From Planctomycetota bacterium (lineage in GTDB: Bacteria; Planctomycetota; Phycisphaerae; Phycisphaerales; UBA1924): 64,000 nt of DNA. The stretch lies in NCBI GenBank assembly GCA_018242605.1, contig JAFEBP010000008.1, forward strand, positions 39,671 to 103,670, given 5' to 3'. The notes below the pieces were generated by a model. That model was not told the DNA's origin. It saw only the letters and a list, made by a program, of their open reading frames with translations, and did not search any database. Positions within the stretch are counted from its first letter, which is position 1. Each line of letters starts with the position of its first letter. The position numbers and the translations under genes were made by a program. Positions 43,501 to 53,367 of the stretch are shown one piece after another.

Positions 43501-46500
43501 GTTGGGGCTCGGCTCGAGCGTGCCGCCGGGGAGGACCAGGCCGAGGTAGTCGGTGAACTGGCCGGAGAACGAGGAGTAGTCCATCACGCGGAAGACGTTG
43601 CCGACGGCGGGGACAAAGCCGGGCGCGAGCGAGACGCTCAGGCGACCGGCCAGCGTGGCCGCGCCGCCGATGACGAAGCGGCCGATTTGGGAGTTCGCGG
43701 TGCCGGCGAGGGTGGTGGAGATGATGCTGGTGGGCGTGAGTGTGAGCGGGCCGGTGTTGAGCGTGGAGGAGGGGGTGGCGGAGAGGGTGCCCTGGTTGGT
43801 GATGGAAGCGCCGGGGGAGATGGCGAGGGCGTTGTTGGGGGAGTCGGCGGAGATGGTGCCCTGGTTGATGAGGGTGCTGAGGTAGTTGTAGTAGGAAATG
43901 CCGCCTTTTCCTCGGATGGTGATGCCGGGAGCGACGGTGAGGGTGGTGGAGGAGTTGCTATAACCGAGATAGATGTTGTTGGCGGTGCTCGTGCCGCCGA
44001 AGACGATCGAGCCAGACCCGCTCAAAGTCTGGGCGCCGCCGTAGAAGTACATGGTGGTGGCGTTGCCGACGGAGGCGAGCGTGATCGTGGCGTTGTTGAG
44101 CAGCGTCAGGCCGTTGCGGATGTAGATCGAGGAGTTGTTGGGGATGAGTGCATCGCCGGTGATCGAGACGGCGTCGAGCGTGGCGTTGCTGAGGCGCCCG
44201 CCGGTGGTGACGCTGATGGTGCCGGCGCGGTAAGTGCCGGAGAAGGTCCCGGTGGCGTCGACGGTGATCGTGCCCGTCGAGAGGCCGTCGGTGCCGATGG
44301 AGAGCGTGGCGTTGTTGGTGGCGAGCATGGTGCCGGCGTTCACGAACGAAGCGCCGGGAGCGATGGTGAGGGGGTTGTTGGGCGTGTCGGCGCGGAGGGT
44401 GCCTTGATTGATCAGGGAGCTGGCGTAGTTGTAGTAGGAGATGGAACCGTCGCCGCGGATTGTGATGCCGGGGGTGACGGTGAGCGTGGTTCCGGAGTTG
44501 TTGTAGCCGAGGTACAGGCTGTTGGCGGAACTGGTGCCGCCGAGGATGATGGAGCCGGAGCCGTTGATGGATTGCGTTCCGCCGTAGAAGTAGAGGTTGG
44601 TGGCGTTTCCGACGCTGGCCAGGGTGAGCGTGGCGTTGTTCGAGAGCGTCAGACCGTTGCGGATGAAGCTCGATGTGTTGTTGGGGATGGTTGCGTCGCC
44701 GGTGAGGGTGACGGCGTCGAGCATGGCGGTGGTGAGCCGGCCGCCGGGGGCGACGCTGATGGTGCCTGAGCGGTACGTGCCGGAGAAGGTGCCGGTGGCG
44801 TCGACGGTGATGGTGCCCGTCGAGAGACCGTCGGTGCTGATGGAGAGCGTGGCGTTGTTGGTGGCGAGCATGGAGCCCGCGTTGATGAAGGTCGATCCCG
44901 GAGCGACGATCAGGGTGTCGGCGTCGGCGAGGATCAGGCCCTGGTTGATGAGCGAGCTGAGATAGCTGTAGTAGAAGATGCCGCCCCTGCCCCGGATCGT
45001 GATGCCGTTTGCGACGGTGAGCGTGGTGCTGGAGTTGTTGTAACCCAGTTGGATGAAGTTGGCGGAGCTGGCGCCGCCGAAGACAACCGAGCCGGAGCCG
45101 TTGATGGACTGGGTTCCGCCGTAGAAGAAAAGATTGGTAGCGTTTCCGACGCTGGCCAGGGTGAGGGTGGCGTTGTTGGCGAGCGTCAGGCCGTTACGGA
45201 CATAGCTTGAGGTGTTGTTGGGGATCGTGGCATCGCCGACGAGGGTGACGCCGTCGAGCGTGGCATTGCTGATGCTGCCGCCGGGGGCGACGCTGATGGT
45301 GCCCGAGCGGTACGTGCCGGAGAAGGTGCCGGTGGCGTCGACGGTGATCGTGCCCGTCGAGAGGCCGTCGGTGCCGATGGACAGCGTGGCGTTGTTGGTG
45401 GCGAGCATGGTGCTCGCGTTGATGAAGGATGAGCCGGGGGAGACGGTGAGCGAGTTGTTCGCCACGTCGGCGCGGATGAGACCTTGGTTGACCAGGGTGC
45501 TCGCGTAGCTGGAGTAGGAGAGTGCGCCGCTGCCGCGGAGGGTGATTCCGGGAGCGATGGTGAGGGCGGTGGCGGCGTTGCTGTAGCCGAGGTAGATGTA
45601 GTTGGCGGAACTGGTGCCCGCGAAGACGATGGAGCCGGAACCGCCGAGCGCCTGGGCGCCGCCGTAGAAGTACATGGTGGTGGAGTTGCCGACGGAGGCG
45701 AGCGTGAGCGCGGCGTTGTTGATCAGCGAGAGCCCGTTGCGGATGTAGATCGAGTCCGCGTTGCTGACGGTGGCGTCGCTGGCGAGGATGACACCGTCGA
45801 GGGTGACCCCACGCAGCCGCAGGAGCGATTGGGCGTTCGCTGACGCGAGCGTGCCGCCCTGGAACGAGCCGTACAGCCAGAGTTCACCACCGGTGCCCGA
45901 GAAGGTGAAGGTGGCGCCGGCGTTGTTGACCGTGGCGTTCAACTGGAGGATCGCGCCGCCGTCGGCACGCCAGATGCCGGAGGAGTGCCCGGTGACATTG
46001 CCGTACACGTACATCACGGATCCCGCCGCGGCGTGTACTGTGCCGGTATTGGTGAAGCTCAGCCCGGGGTTGATGGTGATCGAGTTGGCCGCGGCGGTGG
46101 AGTCGATCAGACCGAGGTTCAGGAGCGTGCTGGCGTAGCTCGCGTAGGAGATGACGCCCTTGCCGGTGATCGATACCCCGCCGGTGATGGTGAGCGTGGT
46201 GGCGGCGTTGCTGTAGCCCATATAGATGTTGTTGGCAGTGCCCGTGCCGCCGAAAACGATGGAGCCGGAGCCGCCGAGGCTCTGCACGCCGCCGTAGAAG
46301 TACATGTTGGTGGAGTTGCCGGCGGAGGCGAGCGTGAGCGCGGCGTTGTTGATCAGCGTGAGGCCGTTGCGGATGTAGATCGCGTCGGCGTTGAGTACCG
46401 TGGCGTTGCTGGCGAGGGTGACGGCGTCGAGCGTGAGGTTTCGCAGCCGCAGGAGCGACTGCGCGTTGGCGGAGGCGAGCGTGCCGCCTTGGAGCGTGCC

Positions 46501-48774
46501 GTACAGCCAGAGCTCGCCGCCGGTGCCGGAGAAGGTGAAGGTCGCGGCGGAGTTGTTGACCGTGGCGTTGAACTGCACGATCGCGCCGCTGTCGGCGCTC
46601 CAGACGGCGTTGGTCTGGTTGTTGACGTTGCCGTACACGTACATCGCCGATCCTGCTGAGGCGTGGACGGTGCCCGTGCTGGTGAAGTTCAGTCCGGGGT
46701 TGATGGAGATGGAGTTGGCGGCGACGGTGGAGTCGATCAGGCCTTGATTCAGGAGGGCGCTGGCGTAGCTCGCGTACGCGATGTTGCCCCAGCCGATGAT
46801 CGAAACGCCGCCGGCGATGGTGAGCGTGGTGGCGGCGTTGCTGTAGCCGAGATAGATGTTGTCGGCGGGAGCGGTGCCCGCTAGAACGACCGAACCGGCG
46901 CCGCCGAGAGTCTGGGCGCCGCCGTAGAAGTACATGTTCGTGCTGTTGCCCGTGGAGGCGAGCGTGAGGGCGGCGCTGTTGGAGAAGGTCAGCCCGTTGC
47001 GGATGTATACGGCGTCGGCGTTGAGCACCGTGGCGTTGCTCGCGAGGGTGACGGCGTCGAGCGTGGCGCTTCGCAGCCGCAGGAGCGATTGCGAGTTGGC
47101 AGAGGCGAGCGTGCCGCCCTGGAGCGTGCCGTACAACCAGAGTTCGCCGCCGGTGCCGGAGAAGGTGAAGGTCGCCCCGGCGTTGTTGACCGTGGCGCTT
47201 AGCTGCACGATCGCGCCGCCGTCGGCGCTCCAGACCGCGGAGGCCTGATTGGTGACGTTCCCGTACACGTATATCACGGTTCCCGCGGCGGCGTGGACGG
47301 CGCCGGTGTTCGTCAAGTTGAGTCCCGGGTTGACGGACAGTGAGCCACCGGGGGTGTTGGAATCGATCAGGCCCTGGTTCACGACCGAACTCGCGTAGCT
47401 CGCGTAATACACGCCGCCGTTACCTCGGATGGTGACGCCCGGCCCGACGGTCAGTGTCGTGGCGGCACTGCTGTAACCGAGGTAGATGAAGTTGGCCGAA
47501 CCGGTGCCGCCCAGCACGACGGAGCCGGAACCGCCGAGGTTCTGCGCGCCGCCGTAGAAGTAGATGGAGGTCGAGTTGCCGGTGGACGCGATGGTGAGAG
47601 TGGAGTTGTTGATCAGCGTGAGCCCGTTGCGGATGTAGATCGAGGTGCCGTTGGGGACGGTGGCGTTGCCCCAGAGGGTGACGTTGTCCAGGGTGGCACC
47701 GCGGAAGATGGCCTGTGTGCTCTGCGGCTTGATCGTGACTCCGGTGAACGTGCCGTACAGATTGTGGATGCCCGGGCCGGCGAGTACGACGGTGTCGCCA
47801 ACTGTTGAGAATGAAGCAAAGTGCTCGATGGAGGAGCCCGTGTCGGCGTAAAAGACTCCGTTGACGCCGCTGGCGATGTTGCGCCAGGCGGACCCTTGCA
47901 GGGAGATTGTGCCGGTGCCCAGGGCGCGGATCGCGCCTTCGTTCCGGACGCCATCGCCCTGGATGTTGATCACACCGGAGGTGGTCTGGATGATGCCCTG
48001 GTTGATGACGGCGACATTGGTGGGACCGCCGAACGTTCCTCGGTAGCCGACGAAGCCGGATTGGCCCTGGACGGTGACGGTGGAAGCCAGTGTCAGGGCC
48101 GCTGCGGAAGTAGAGACGCGCAGGCCGTTGTTGAGGTTGACGCTGCCGAAGGTGATCGTGGCGTTGCCGCCAAGGGTCTGTGTGCTCGCGAAGTTGATGA
48201 CTCCGAAACTGGTGGCGTCGCCGAGTGTCGCCGCGCCGTTGAGCGTGAGGCCGTTGGTGATGCTCAGCAGCGCGTTGGAGTTCACGGTGAAGTCGCCGTT
48301 GATCGTCGCGCCGTTGAGTGTTCCGGAGGTGAGCGTGTGGCCCGAACCGGCGAGCGTGAGCGAGCCGCTCAGCGTGCCGCCGGACAGGAGCAACGGCGCG
48401 TTGAAGGTCGAGGGGTTGGTGATGGTGAGCGACCCTCCCTGGATGTTCAGGGTCTCGCTCGAGGTGACCGACCGGACGCTGCGCGTGCCGGAGGTGGAGT
48501 TGAACACGATGGTGGGGTTCGCGGCGACGTTGATGACCGCATCGTCGTTGATCGTGGGGACGCCCAGATCCCAGTTGCCTGCGGTGTGCCAGAGGTTGTC
48601 GCCCGCGGCCCCGGTCCAGTTGACGGTCGAGAGGCATAGACGCGGCTCAAGGGCGTCGATGACCAGTGCGCGGCGGTGGTCGCGCCCGCCGAGCATGCGG
48701 GCGGAGAGCCCCCCGGCGGCCTTGCCGCACAAGGTCACGAGACAACGAACCCCACGCAAGAACGACTTGTTCAT
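37549..48774 (-). CDS. Giant LEPR-XLL surface protein with repeats, CARDB domains and dockerin-like end
   Basis: 3741 residues (11.2 kb), ATG 48774 with TGAGGGG upstream. The N-terminus contains DALEPRLCLS (LEPR at 42-45). A DNLWHTAGNWDLGVPT module (~60-75) recurs in diverged form near 3300 (DNNWHTAQNW). Residues ~358-1672 are seven long beta-strand repeats (see repeat entry). Three CARDB-like domains follow, starting near 1770 (PDLRITGISVNPPSPQSG), 1905 and 2037, then Ig-like modules, a Gly/Pro-rich linker near 2715, and a conserved-looking DFLANDTADAGH block near 3050. The last ~50 residues are two dockerin-like EF-hand loops (DFNGDGGVDGSDVDSFF, DVNGDGGVDGADVSVFF) ending ERG. It looks like an adhesin or cell-surface matrix protein. 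No enzyme domain is recognised. Confidence 0.9.
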   Translation of the reverse strand: MNKSFLRGVRCLVTLCGKAAGGLSARMLGGRDHRRALVIDALEPRLCLSTVNWTGAAGDNLWHTAGNWDLGVPTINDDAVINVAANPTIVFNSTSGTRSVRSVTSSETLNIQGGSLTITNPSTFNAPLLLSGGTLSGSLTLAGSGHTLTSGTLNGATINGDFTVNSNALLSITNGLTLNGAATLGDATSFGVINFASTQTLGGNATITFGSVNLNNGLRVSTSAAALTLASTVTVQGQSGFVGYRGTFGGPTNVAVINQGIIQTTSGVINIQGDGVRNEGAIRALGTGTISLQGSAWRNIASGVNGVFYADTGSSIEHFASFSTVGDTVVLAGPGIHNLYGTFTGVTIKPQSTQAIFRGATLDNVTLWGNATVPNGTSIYIRNGLTLINNSTLTIASTGNSTSIYFYGGAQNLGGSGSVVLGGTGSANFIYLGYSSAATTLTVGPGVTIRGNGGVYYASYASSVVNQGLIDSNTPGGSLSVNPGLNLTNTGAVHAAAGTVIYVYGNVTNQASAVWSADGGAIVQLSATVNNAGATFTFSGTGGELWLYGTLQGGTLASANSQSLLRLRSATLDAVTLASNATVLNADAVYIRNGLTFSNSAALTLASTGNSTNMYFYGGAQTLGGAGSVVLAGTAPADNIYLGYSNAATTLTIAGGVSIIGWGNIAYASYASALLNQGLIDSTVAANSISINPGLNFTSTGTVHASAGSAMYVYGNVNNQTNAVWSADSGAIVQFNATVNNSAATFTFSGTGGELWLYGTLQGGTLASANAQSLLRLRNLTLDAVTLASNATVLNADAIYIRNGLTLINNAALTLASAGNSTNMYFYGGVQSLGGSGSIVFGGTGTANNIYMGYSNAATTLTITGGVSITGKGVISYASYASTLLNLGLIDSTAAANSITINPGLSFTNTGTVHAAAGSVMYVYGNVTGHSSGIWRADGGAILQLNATVNNAGATFTFSGTGGELWLYGSFQGGTLASANAQSLLRLRGVTLDGVILASDATVSNADSIYIRNGLSLINNAALTLASVGNSTTMYFYGGAQALGGSGSIVFAGTSSANYIYLGYSNAATALTIAPGITLRGSGALSYSSYASTLVNQGLIRADVANNSLTVSPGSSFINASTMLATNNATLSIGTDGLSTGTITVDATGTFSGTYRSGTISVAPGGSISNATLDGVTLVGDATIPNNTSSYVRNGLTLANNATLTLASVGNATNLFFYGGTQSINGSGSVVFGGASSANFIQLGYNNSSTTLTVANGITIRGRGGIFYYSYLSSLINQGLILADADTLIVAPGSTFINAGSMLATNNATLSISTDGLSTGTITVDATGTFSGTYRSGTISVAPGGRLTTAMLDAVTLTGDATIPNNTSSFIRNGLTLSNNATLTLASVGNATNLYFYGGTQSINGSGSIILGGTSSANSLYLGYNNSGTTLTVTPGITIRGDGSISYYNYASSLINQGTLRADTPNNPLTIAPGASFVNAGTMLATNNATLSIGTDGLSTGTITVDATGTFSGTYRAGTISVTTGGRLSNATLDAVSITGDALIPNNSSIYIRNGLTLLNNATITLASVGNATTMYFYGGAQTLSGSGSIVFGGTSTANNIYLGYSNSSTTLTVAPGITIRGKGGISYYNYLSTLINQGTISADSPNNALAISPGASITNQGTLSATPSSTLNTGPLTLTPTSIISTTLAGTANSQIGRFVIGGAATLAGRLSVSLAPGFVPAVGNVFRVMDYSSFSGQFTDYLGLVLPGGTLEPSPNLNNFSLTTTGNNTQQPDLRITGISVNPPSPQSGQTITINWSDFNAGIAAAGSSWTDRITLTNTTTNQVIATSDVLYSTGQLGSLNPGQSRARSATITLPAGYSGAGPISISIAADINNQIVEYYPGLVGEANNTTTASFVSTLAPSADLIPVQIIFGSPAAESSQLLTVAWNDRNIGNALISASWTDYVEVRNLTTGQVVGGGYVSAPANVLASGGTGPQRTFTFRLPDGAPGVGQLRATVTTDIYNNIPEYNASATAEQNSAQSGTIQSTLNPRPDLIVTSAAVPSSAYTDTLVELTVRFRNTGASAVSGPWAYTVYSTTNGVLEDTAEPFTTIQFDGIIAAGQEVQRQVQIRTPAQLGVRYFVIHADSADAVDEAREDNNDRLANAIQLNAEYAATASTATDIAPAGSPITISGVTTRNGNPTPNRTVEVRVSTANSTRTLTAFSDASGHFQTTFNPLPTEVGVYTIRAANPAEPQSGPAQDTFRLIGMSVSGVPQLLDIVSAAAPAVPQLTISNPVDVTLTNVRAELVSAPANVLVFASFSDGSSAARLDPGAAAYLNVSISATSGAGTTGSVTLRLTSAQGAERLVELPIRILASGPVIVGAGPASPVVVTAAAQAVFDVNLSNTGGLPSSSLAVSLQGPSWLTLASPDRLASLAAGASTSLSLQAIAPAGTPAGNLIASVRITGNGTDVTIPVQLTVSTAQAGSLAIAGIDELFYNDPAHPRVGGATVTLRRLSDNTVVAQTTADANGLALLGGVAPGTYRLQMNSEKHDGVDTQVEVRPGAETQRVFFMPRRTASYQWTFQRRPVDDQYVIELRAVFETAVRMPVIALDQSSFDACDVTSIGQTVQWNLSLTNTGLIAADNVRLSAEQDSRFRVVPLVSSVGRVLPNETRQIPVLITRIGAGDQNSKRIIPGLVQWDVTSGPFITTKSAPIAVVGDCSAAPSPPPAPIVPIEPIRYNPPEGGGDGSGGGGGSGGAYGPGAPMDPRDPSPGAPPYQPGDPSPPQTITIVDTIAARVTIQIDQTALLARETFIAGIDYVNTTGAPQTGFSLPLSVKDLAGIDRTDRFRITVLPPVIGIPAIDGSADLPAGATASVRWEIIPKDEAAGASPIEYVLSLDASYAINGIQSTDRLVDQRLTVLPTPNLSLDYFLQRDVIGDDPLTTQIVERSVPFDLGVLVHNQGYGTAENLRINSAQPRIIRNDQGLLINFEIIGSQVGALAQSPSLTLGLGDIAPSATQVGRWLLTSSLQGKFVEYSATFQQRGYFQGIVSPLISAVNIHELIHSVKAVGPGMDNVIDFLANDTADAGHTPDRVYFSTGGSAPVTPLTNFSTDGPVTPDDLSVRLTVSGAGSYQFLRMPDPGNGLYRISRITRPDGSTLPLESAWLTDRTFTDAPSPTYENMFNLFDNVAAGTGVYTLEFALRDDLPPTAVVTPDAAINGRTNAVTITFSEPVTGFDPSDLALTLDSGVTNLLTPAQSLTTSDGGRTWRLSGLSSITSRLGTYTLTLLGRVSGVQDSNGNPMIADASAAWMRQATIAWDGEAGDNNWHTAQNWTDDRLPTSADEVLIPDWAGVELFESNTSLRYLEVAGGLTLSGPALASSTDITILGGLAWTSGSISTITGLTIDPAAELDVSSPAAHTLTGPTTIRGVLRLDSANLSLNAAAILVDAGAHAYLSADSTITATTGTSSLRVRGDLTNESGNSQLSSLPAASFTVLVENTLTLAAGALTVNVPFIHSGIAVTSAGASLVLAVASTFTESSRVIGAGLLRFGPGTHTVSSPLLAVGGLEIDGGDVQLGDTNGGTAASPLISVLGDVTFTSGRLSLSPGAIIAAGGAFTMTGASLLEIASESEGVYGRVIAAGNAALDGTLRLTSVHGFDPTNPYIISPFTMQVVTAAAVTGHIDLEAFATSIGFLRTLQLPNSLSITLALADFNGDGGVDGSDVDSFFDAWTRGLAFADVNGDGGVDGADVSVFFDLWERG
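43870..47700 (-). repeat. Seven tandem long repeats inside the giant gene
   Basis: The landmark GTAGAAG (part of the FYFYGG codons) recurs at 44041, 44584, 45121, 45664, 46294, 46924 and 47554. Spacings are 543, 537, 543, 630, 630 and 630 bases, so there are two unit classes of about 180 and exactly 210 residues, both in frame. Neighbouring units share long near-identical stretches. The exact outer edges are approximate. Confidence 0.9.
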
Positions 48775-49068
48775 ACGGACCCCTCAGGCGCGTCGCGGGA
48801 GCGGCGCAGAACACGCGGCCGCGGACGAATGTGCGCGGCCGGAAACAACCCGGAACCAGTTGAGGCGGGCCGCCGCGTACTTCAAGGCTTCAGGCGAGGA
48901 GCGATGAAGAGGCGCCGCACTCTTTGAACAGAGAATCCTTCCCAGCTTCGAACGAAACGCATGATAGGGGATAGAGGGTTCAAAGCCGTTGTTCACGGCG
49001 CAAAAGCAAGGTCTGAGAATACGACCTAGGGAAACCCCGGTGCGTGGGTGTGCGGGGCTGGTCCTTGA

Positions 49069-50025
49069 TTACGCCCGCCGCCGCCGCGACACCCCGATCA
49101 TGGCCACACCCGCGAGCGGCACCAGAGCGGCGCCGGGGGCGGGGATGTTGGAGATGAACGCGGGGGCATCGATGGGGGTTTGGGCCGAGCCCAGGGCGAC
49201 GCCGACGAAGGCGCCCGTGGCGCCGTTGTACTTGAGCACGCGTCCGTTGCCGGTGGAGCCCACGTAGAGGAACCCGTCATCGCCGAAGGCCATGCCCACC
49301 GGCGTCGTGAGCCCGCCGGAGTTGGGGGCCACGAAGTTCGATTGGAATGCGCCGGTGGTGGCGTTGTACTTGCGGACGCTGTTGCTGGTCTCGGTGGTGA
49401 TGTAGAGTGAGCCGGCGCGGAACTCGAGCACCCGGGGGCGGCCGATGCTGGAGATGAAGATGCCCATGAACGCGCCGGTCTGCCCGTTGTACCGCAGGAT
49501 CCTGTTGCCCCAGTAGCTGGGCACGTACAAGTTCCCGTCGGGGCCGATGGTCGTGCCGTTGTCGGGGCCATCGAGCCCGCCCGACGCGGCGGTGACGAAT
49601 GTGCTCAGGAAGGCGCCGGTGCGGCCGTCGTACTTGAGCACGGAGTCGGAGTTGAAGCTCGAGACCAGGAGATTGCCGGAGGTGTCCCAGGTGAGGCCGG
49701 TGGGGCCGCTCAGCCCGCCGCGGCCGGAAGGGACGATGGTGTCCAGGTACTGGAGCGTCGAGGGGTTGTACCGCAACACGGAGTTGGTGCCCTCGCTGGC
49801 GACGTACAGCAAGCCGTCGGGGCCCAGGCGGGTGCACAGAGGGCCTTGGAGCGATCCGCCCGAGAGCGAGCCGTTGGGGGCGCCCGTCGCGGCGTCGTAC
49901 CGCCCGACGGCGTTGGCGAAGAAGCTGCTGACCAGCAGGTCGGAGGCGTGGGCGAGGGGCGCAACGCACCCGCCGACCAAGCCCACGGCCCACGCAAGTA
50001 CACGGATGCGTTGATTCTGGTTCAT
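49069..50025 (-). CDS. Secreted NHL/SMP-30-type beta-propeller protein with PEP-CTERM-like tail
   Basis: 318 residues from ATG 50025 with GGAGAGAGAG upstream. Signal peptide to about residue 28 (LAHAS). The body holds repeated blades of the NHL/YVTN kind: LVSSFNSDSVLKYDGRTGAF, LYVPSYWGNRILRYNGQTGAF, LYVGSTGNGRVLKYNGATGAF. The C-terminal tail NIPAPGAALVPLAGVAMIGV followed by SRRRRA is a PEP-CTERM-like sorting signal, similar to the one on the gene at 35728. Probably anchored outside the cell by an exosortase-like system. Ligand unknown. The 294 bases to the giant gene hold no visible gene. Confidence 0.85.
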   Translation of the reverse strand: MNQNQRIRVLAWAVGLVGGCVAPLAHASDLLVSSFFANAVGRYDAATGAPNGSLSGGSLQGPLCTRLGPDGLLYVASEGTNSVLRYNPSTLQYLDTIVPSGRGGLSGPTGLTWDTSGNLLVSSFNSDSVLKYDGRTGAFLSTFVTAASGGLDGPDNGTTIGPDGNLYVPSYWGNRILRYNGQTGAFMGIFISSIGRPRVLEFRAGSLYITTETSNSVRKYNATTGAFQSNFVAPNSGGLTTPVGMAFGDDGFLYVGSTGNGRVLKYNGATGAFVGVALGSAQTPIDAPAFISNIPAPGAALVPLAGVAMIGVSRRRRA

Positions 50026-50379
50026 GTCTCTCTCTCCGCGGCCGCGTTCGGCCTGTCCTACAGCGATTGGATGCAACGCGTGACGACTTCCGCCACGATC
50101 AGCCCGCGCGGCGGCGCCGCTATGCAGGCACTGACCGGGCAATCGAACAAGTTCATGGTGCGGAGTACCGGCGAGACCTGCGCGGCGTTGCACTCCTGCT
50201 CCAGCGACCACACGCTGGGCGTGGAGGCCGCGGCGGGTTGGGTGGCGATCGCGCCGGGGAATTGGCGAAATAGAGGAAGAGAAGAACGGGCCGGAGGCCC
50301 AAGCCACGAAAAAACCCAGCCTCTGGCGAGGCTGGGCTTTGGATCTTCGGACAGGTTCGAGCGGCAGGCTCAGGCCAAC
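50026..50379. other. Intergenic region between the NHL protein gene and atpD
   Basis: 354 bases. Besides the atpD terminator (50309-50340) it must hold the promoter of the NHL gene. No atpC-like or other coding region can be read on either strand. Confidence 0.55.
50309..50340 (-). terminator. Intrinsic terminator of atpD
   Basis: Read leftward: CCCAGCCT, loop, AGGCTGGG and six T (plus-strand A at 50309-50314). It is about 40 bases beyond the atpD stop, showing the atpD transcript ends here without an atpC gene. Confidence 0.9.
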
Positions 50380-51891
<1,512 letters not shown>

Positions 51892-52036
51892 CTAACTTAT
51901 TCGAGAGAAGGGGGGGACAAGGATAGGCGGTTTGGGCGTGCCGCGGCCTTGTAGCGCGCGAGGAATTGGAGGAAAAAGGAGTCGAGAATCCGCCTGGATT
52001 CGGTGTCTGATTGGACAATTGTGCGGGCAGCGGTAT

Positions 52037-53323
52037 TTAGCGCGGGCGTGCATCGGGCTGGGTGGCGCGTTCGACCCAGTCGGCGATGGCTTCCTTCTGG
52101 CCCGAGAGCGTCGCGAACATGAGCAGGTGGCCGAAGTTGCCGGTCCAGCGTTCGGGGCGGCCGAGTTGTTCCCAGAGCAAGTCGCCGTTCCTGGCCGGGA
52201 CGATCATGTCGCCTTTGGCGTGGAGCATGAGCACGGGCTTGCCGATCATCGCCGTGGCGGTGTGGAACGGGTCAAGGGTGGAGCGTTCGAGGTAACCGGC
52301 AAGGATGGTGGGGCGGAGCGTGGCGGGAACGTGGAGCTCGGTGGAGTTGCGGCCGCGGATGCGCGAGTAGTAGTAATCCATCCACTCATTGCCGGCGATC
52401 TCGAGGAAGTTGGCGCCAGCGCCCACGAGCACGGAGGCGTCGAGGCGGTCGCCGAGGCGTGCGGCGACGGCCGGGGAGTTGATGCCGCCGAAACTGCAGC
52501 CGATGAGCACGAGCGGGTGCTCGGGAATCTCAGGGTGGCGTTCGCGGACGAAGAGCAACGCGGCTTCGTTGGCCAGGGCGTACTGGCCCAGGGCGTCATC
52601 GAACTCGGAGGCGGCGAGGGCGGCGGTGGCCTGGGCGAACGCCGCGGGAGTGACCTCGGCGGAAGGCTGAGCGCTGGGTGCGATGCTGGATTGGGGCGAA
52701 TCCGGCGCGATGGTGAGTGCGCCGGGCCGGCGCCACGTGAGGCCGTTGGGGTTGAGGACCGCCCAGCCGCGGCCGAGGAACTCTTCGACCAGCCCCTTCT
52801 CGAATCGGTACCCCGCGAGGCCCCACTGGTGCATGACCAGGCCGCGGATGGGGCGGTTGGCGGGCAGGCGGAGCGTGAAGGCCATGTGGTACGGCGCCGA
52901 GGCGCGCATGGCGTGCAGGCGGCTCCAGGGGTCGGTGTTGCCGGTGTCGTCCAGGGGCGCGGGGCGTTCGCGCCAAGCGTAATAGTCGAAGGATTCGTAG
53001 TCGGCGGGCGTGCCGCCGGCGCTGTAGACCTGGCCTTCGGTGGCGACGATCCAGCCGCCGCCCAAGGGTTCGGTGCGTTCGGTCGCGGCGGCTTCAAACT
53101 CGGTGGAGGTGCCGTCGTTGTTGCGGATGTTGAACCGCATGGGCGGCAGCGTGGCGCGGGGAAGTTCCTGCGTCCAGTTGCGCGGCCACTTGGGCGGGGG
53201 TGATTCGCGAAGCGCGGAAGTTCCCGGCGCGGGCTGGGCGGGCGTGCGCGTGTAGGAACAGCCGCACAGCGCAGAGAAGCAGGCGGCGACGAGCGTCAGG
53301 AGCGGTCGTCGGCGATTGGCCAT
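52037..53323 (-). CDS. Alpha/beta hydrolase lipoprotein
   Basis: 428 residues; ATG 53323. The N-terminus is a lipoprotein signal with lipobox LCGC (Cys22). The hydrolase core includes the oxyanion/early strand GLVMHQWGLAG, the nucleophile elbow GCSFGG (Ser277) and a late KPVLMLHAKGDMIVP carrying the likely acid Asp. The catalytic His is probably in GNFGHLLMF. There is a large insert (about 175-250) between the core strands. Similar proteins are called esterases or acyl-aminoacyl peptidases; the substrate is not visible. The anchor suggests a role at the cell envelope. It is separated from atpD by 217 bases. Confidence 0.82.
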   Translation of the reverse strand: MANRRRPLLTLVAACFSALCGCSYTRTPAQPAPGTSALRESPPPKWPRNWTQELPRATLPPMRFNIRNNDGTSTEFEAAATERTEPLGGGWIVATEGQVYSAGGTPADYESFDYYAWRERPAPLDDTGNTDPWSRLHAMRASAPYHMAFTLRLPANRPIRGLVMHQWGLAGYRFEKGLVEEFLGRGWAVLNPNGLTWRRPGALTIAPDSPQSSIAPSAQPSAEVTPAAFAQATAALAASEFDDALGQYALANEAALLFVRERHPEIPEHPLVLIGCSFGGINSPAVAARLGDRLDASVLVGAGANFLEIAGNEWMDYYYSRIRGRNSTELHVPATLRPTILAGYLERSTLDPFHTATAMIGKPVLMLHAKGDMIVPARNGDLLWEQLGRPERWTGNFGHLLMFATLSGQKEAIADWVERATQPDARPR

Positions 53324-53367
53324 GGTGGAACGATACAGAAGATGTGGGAGCGGAACAACCCGGGGCG

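Noticed and set aside
43870..47700. Repeats considered as CRISPR or non-coding satellite
   Set aside because: Units are 540-630 bases, in frame and entirely coding within the giant gene.
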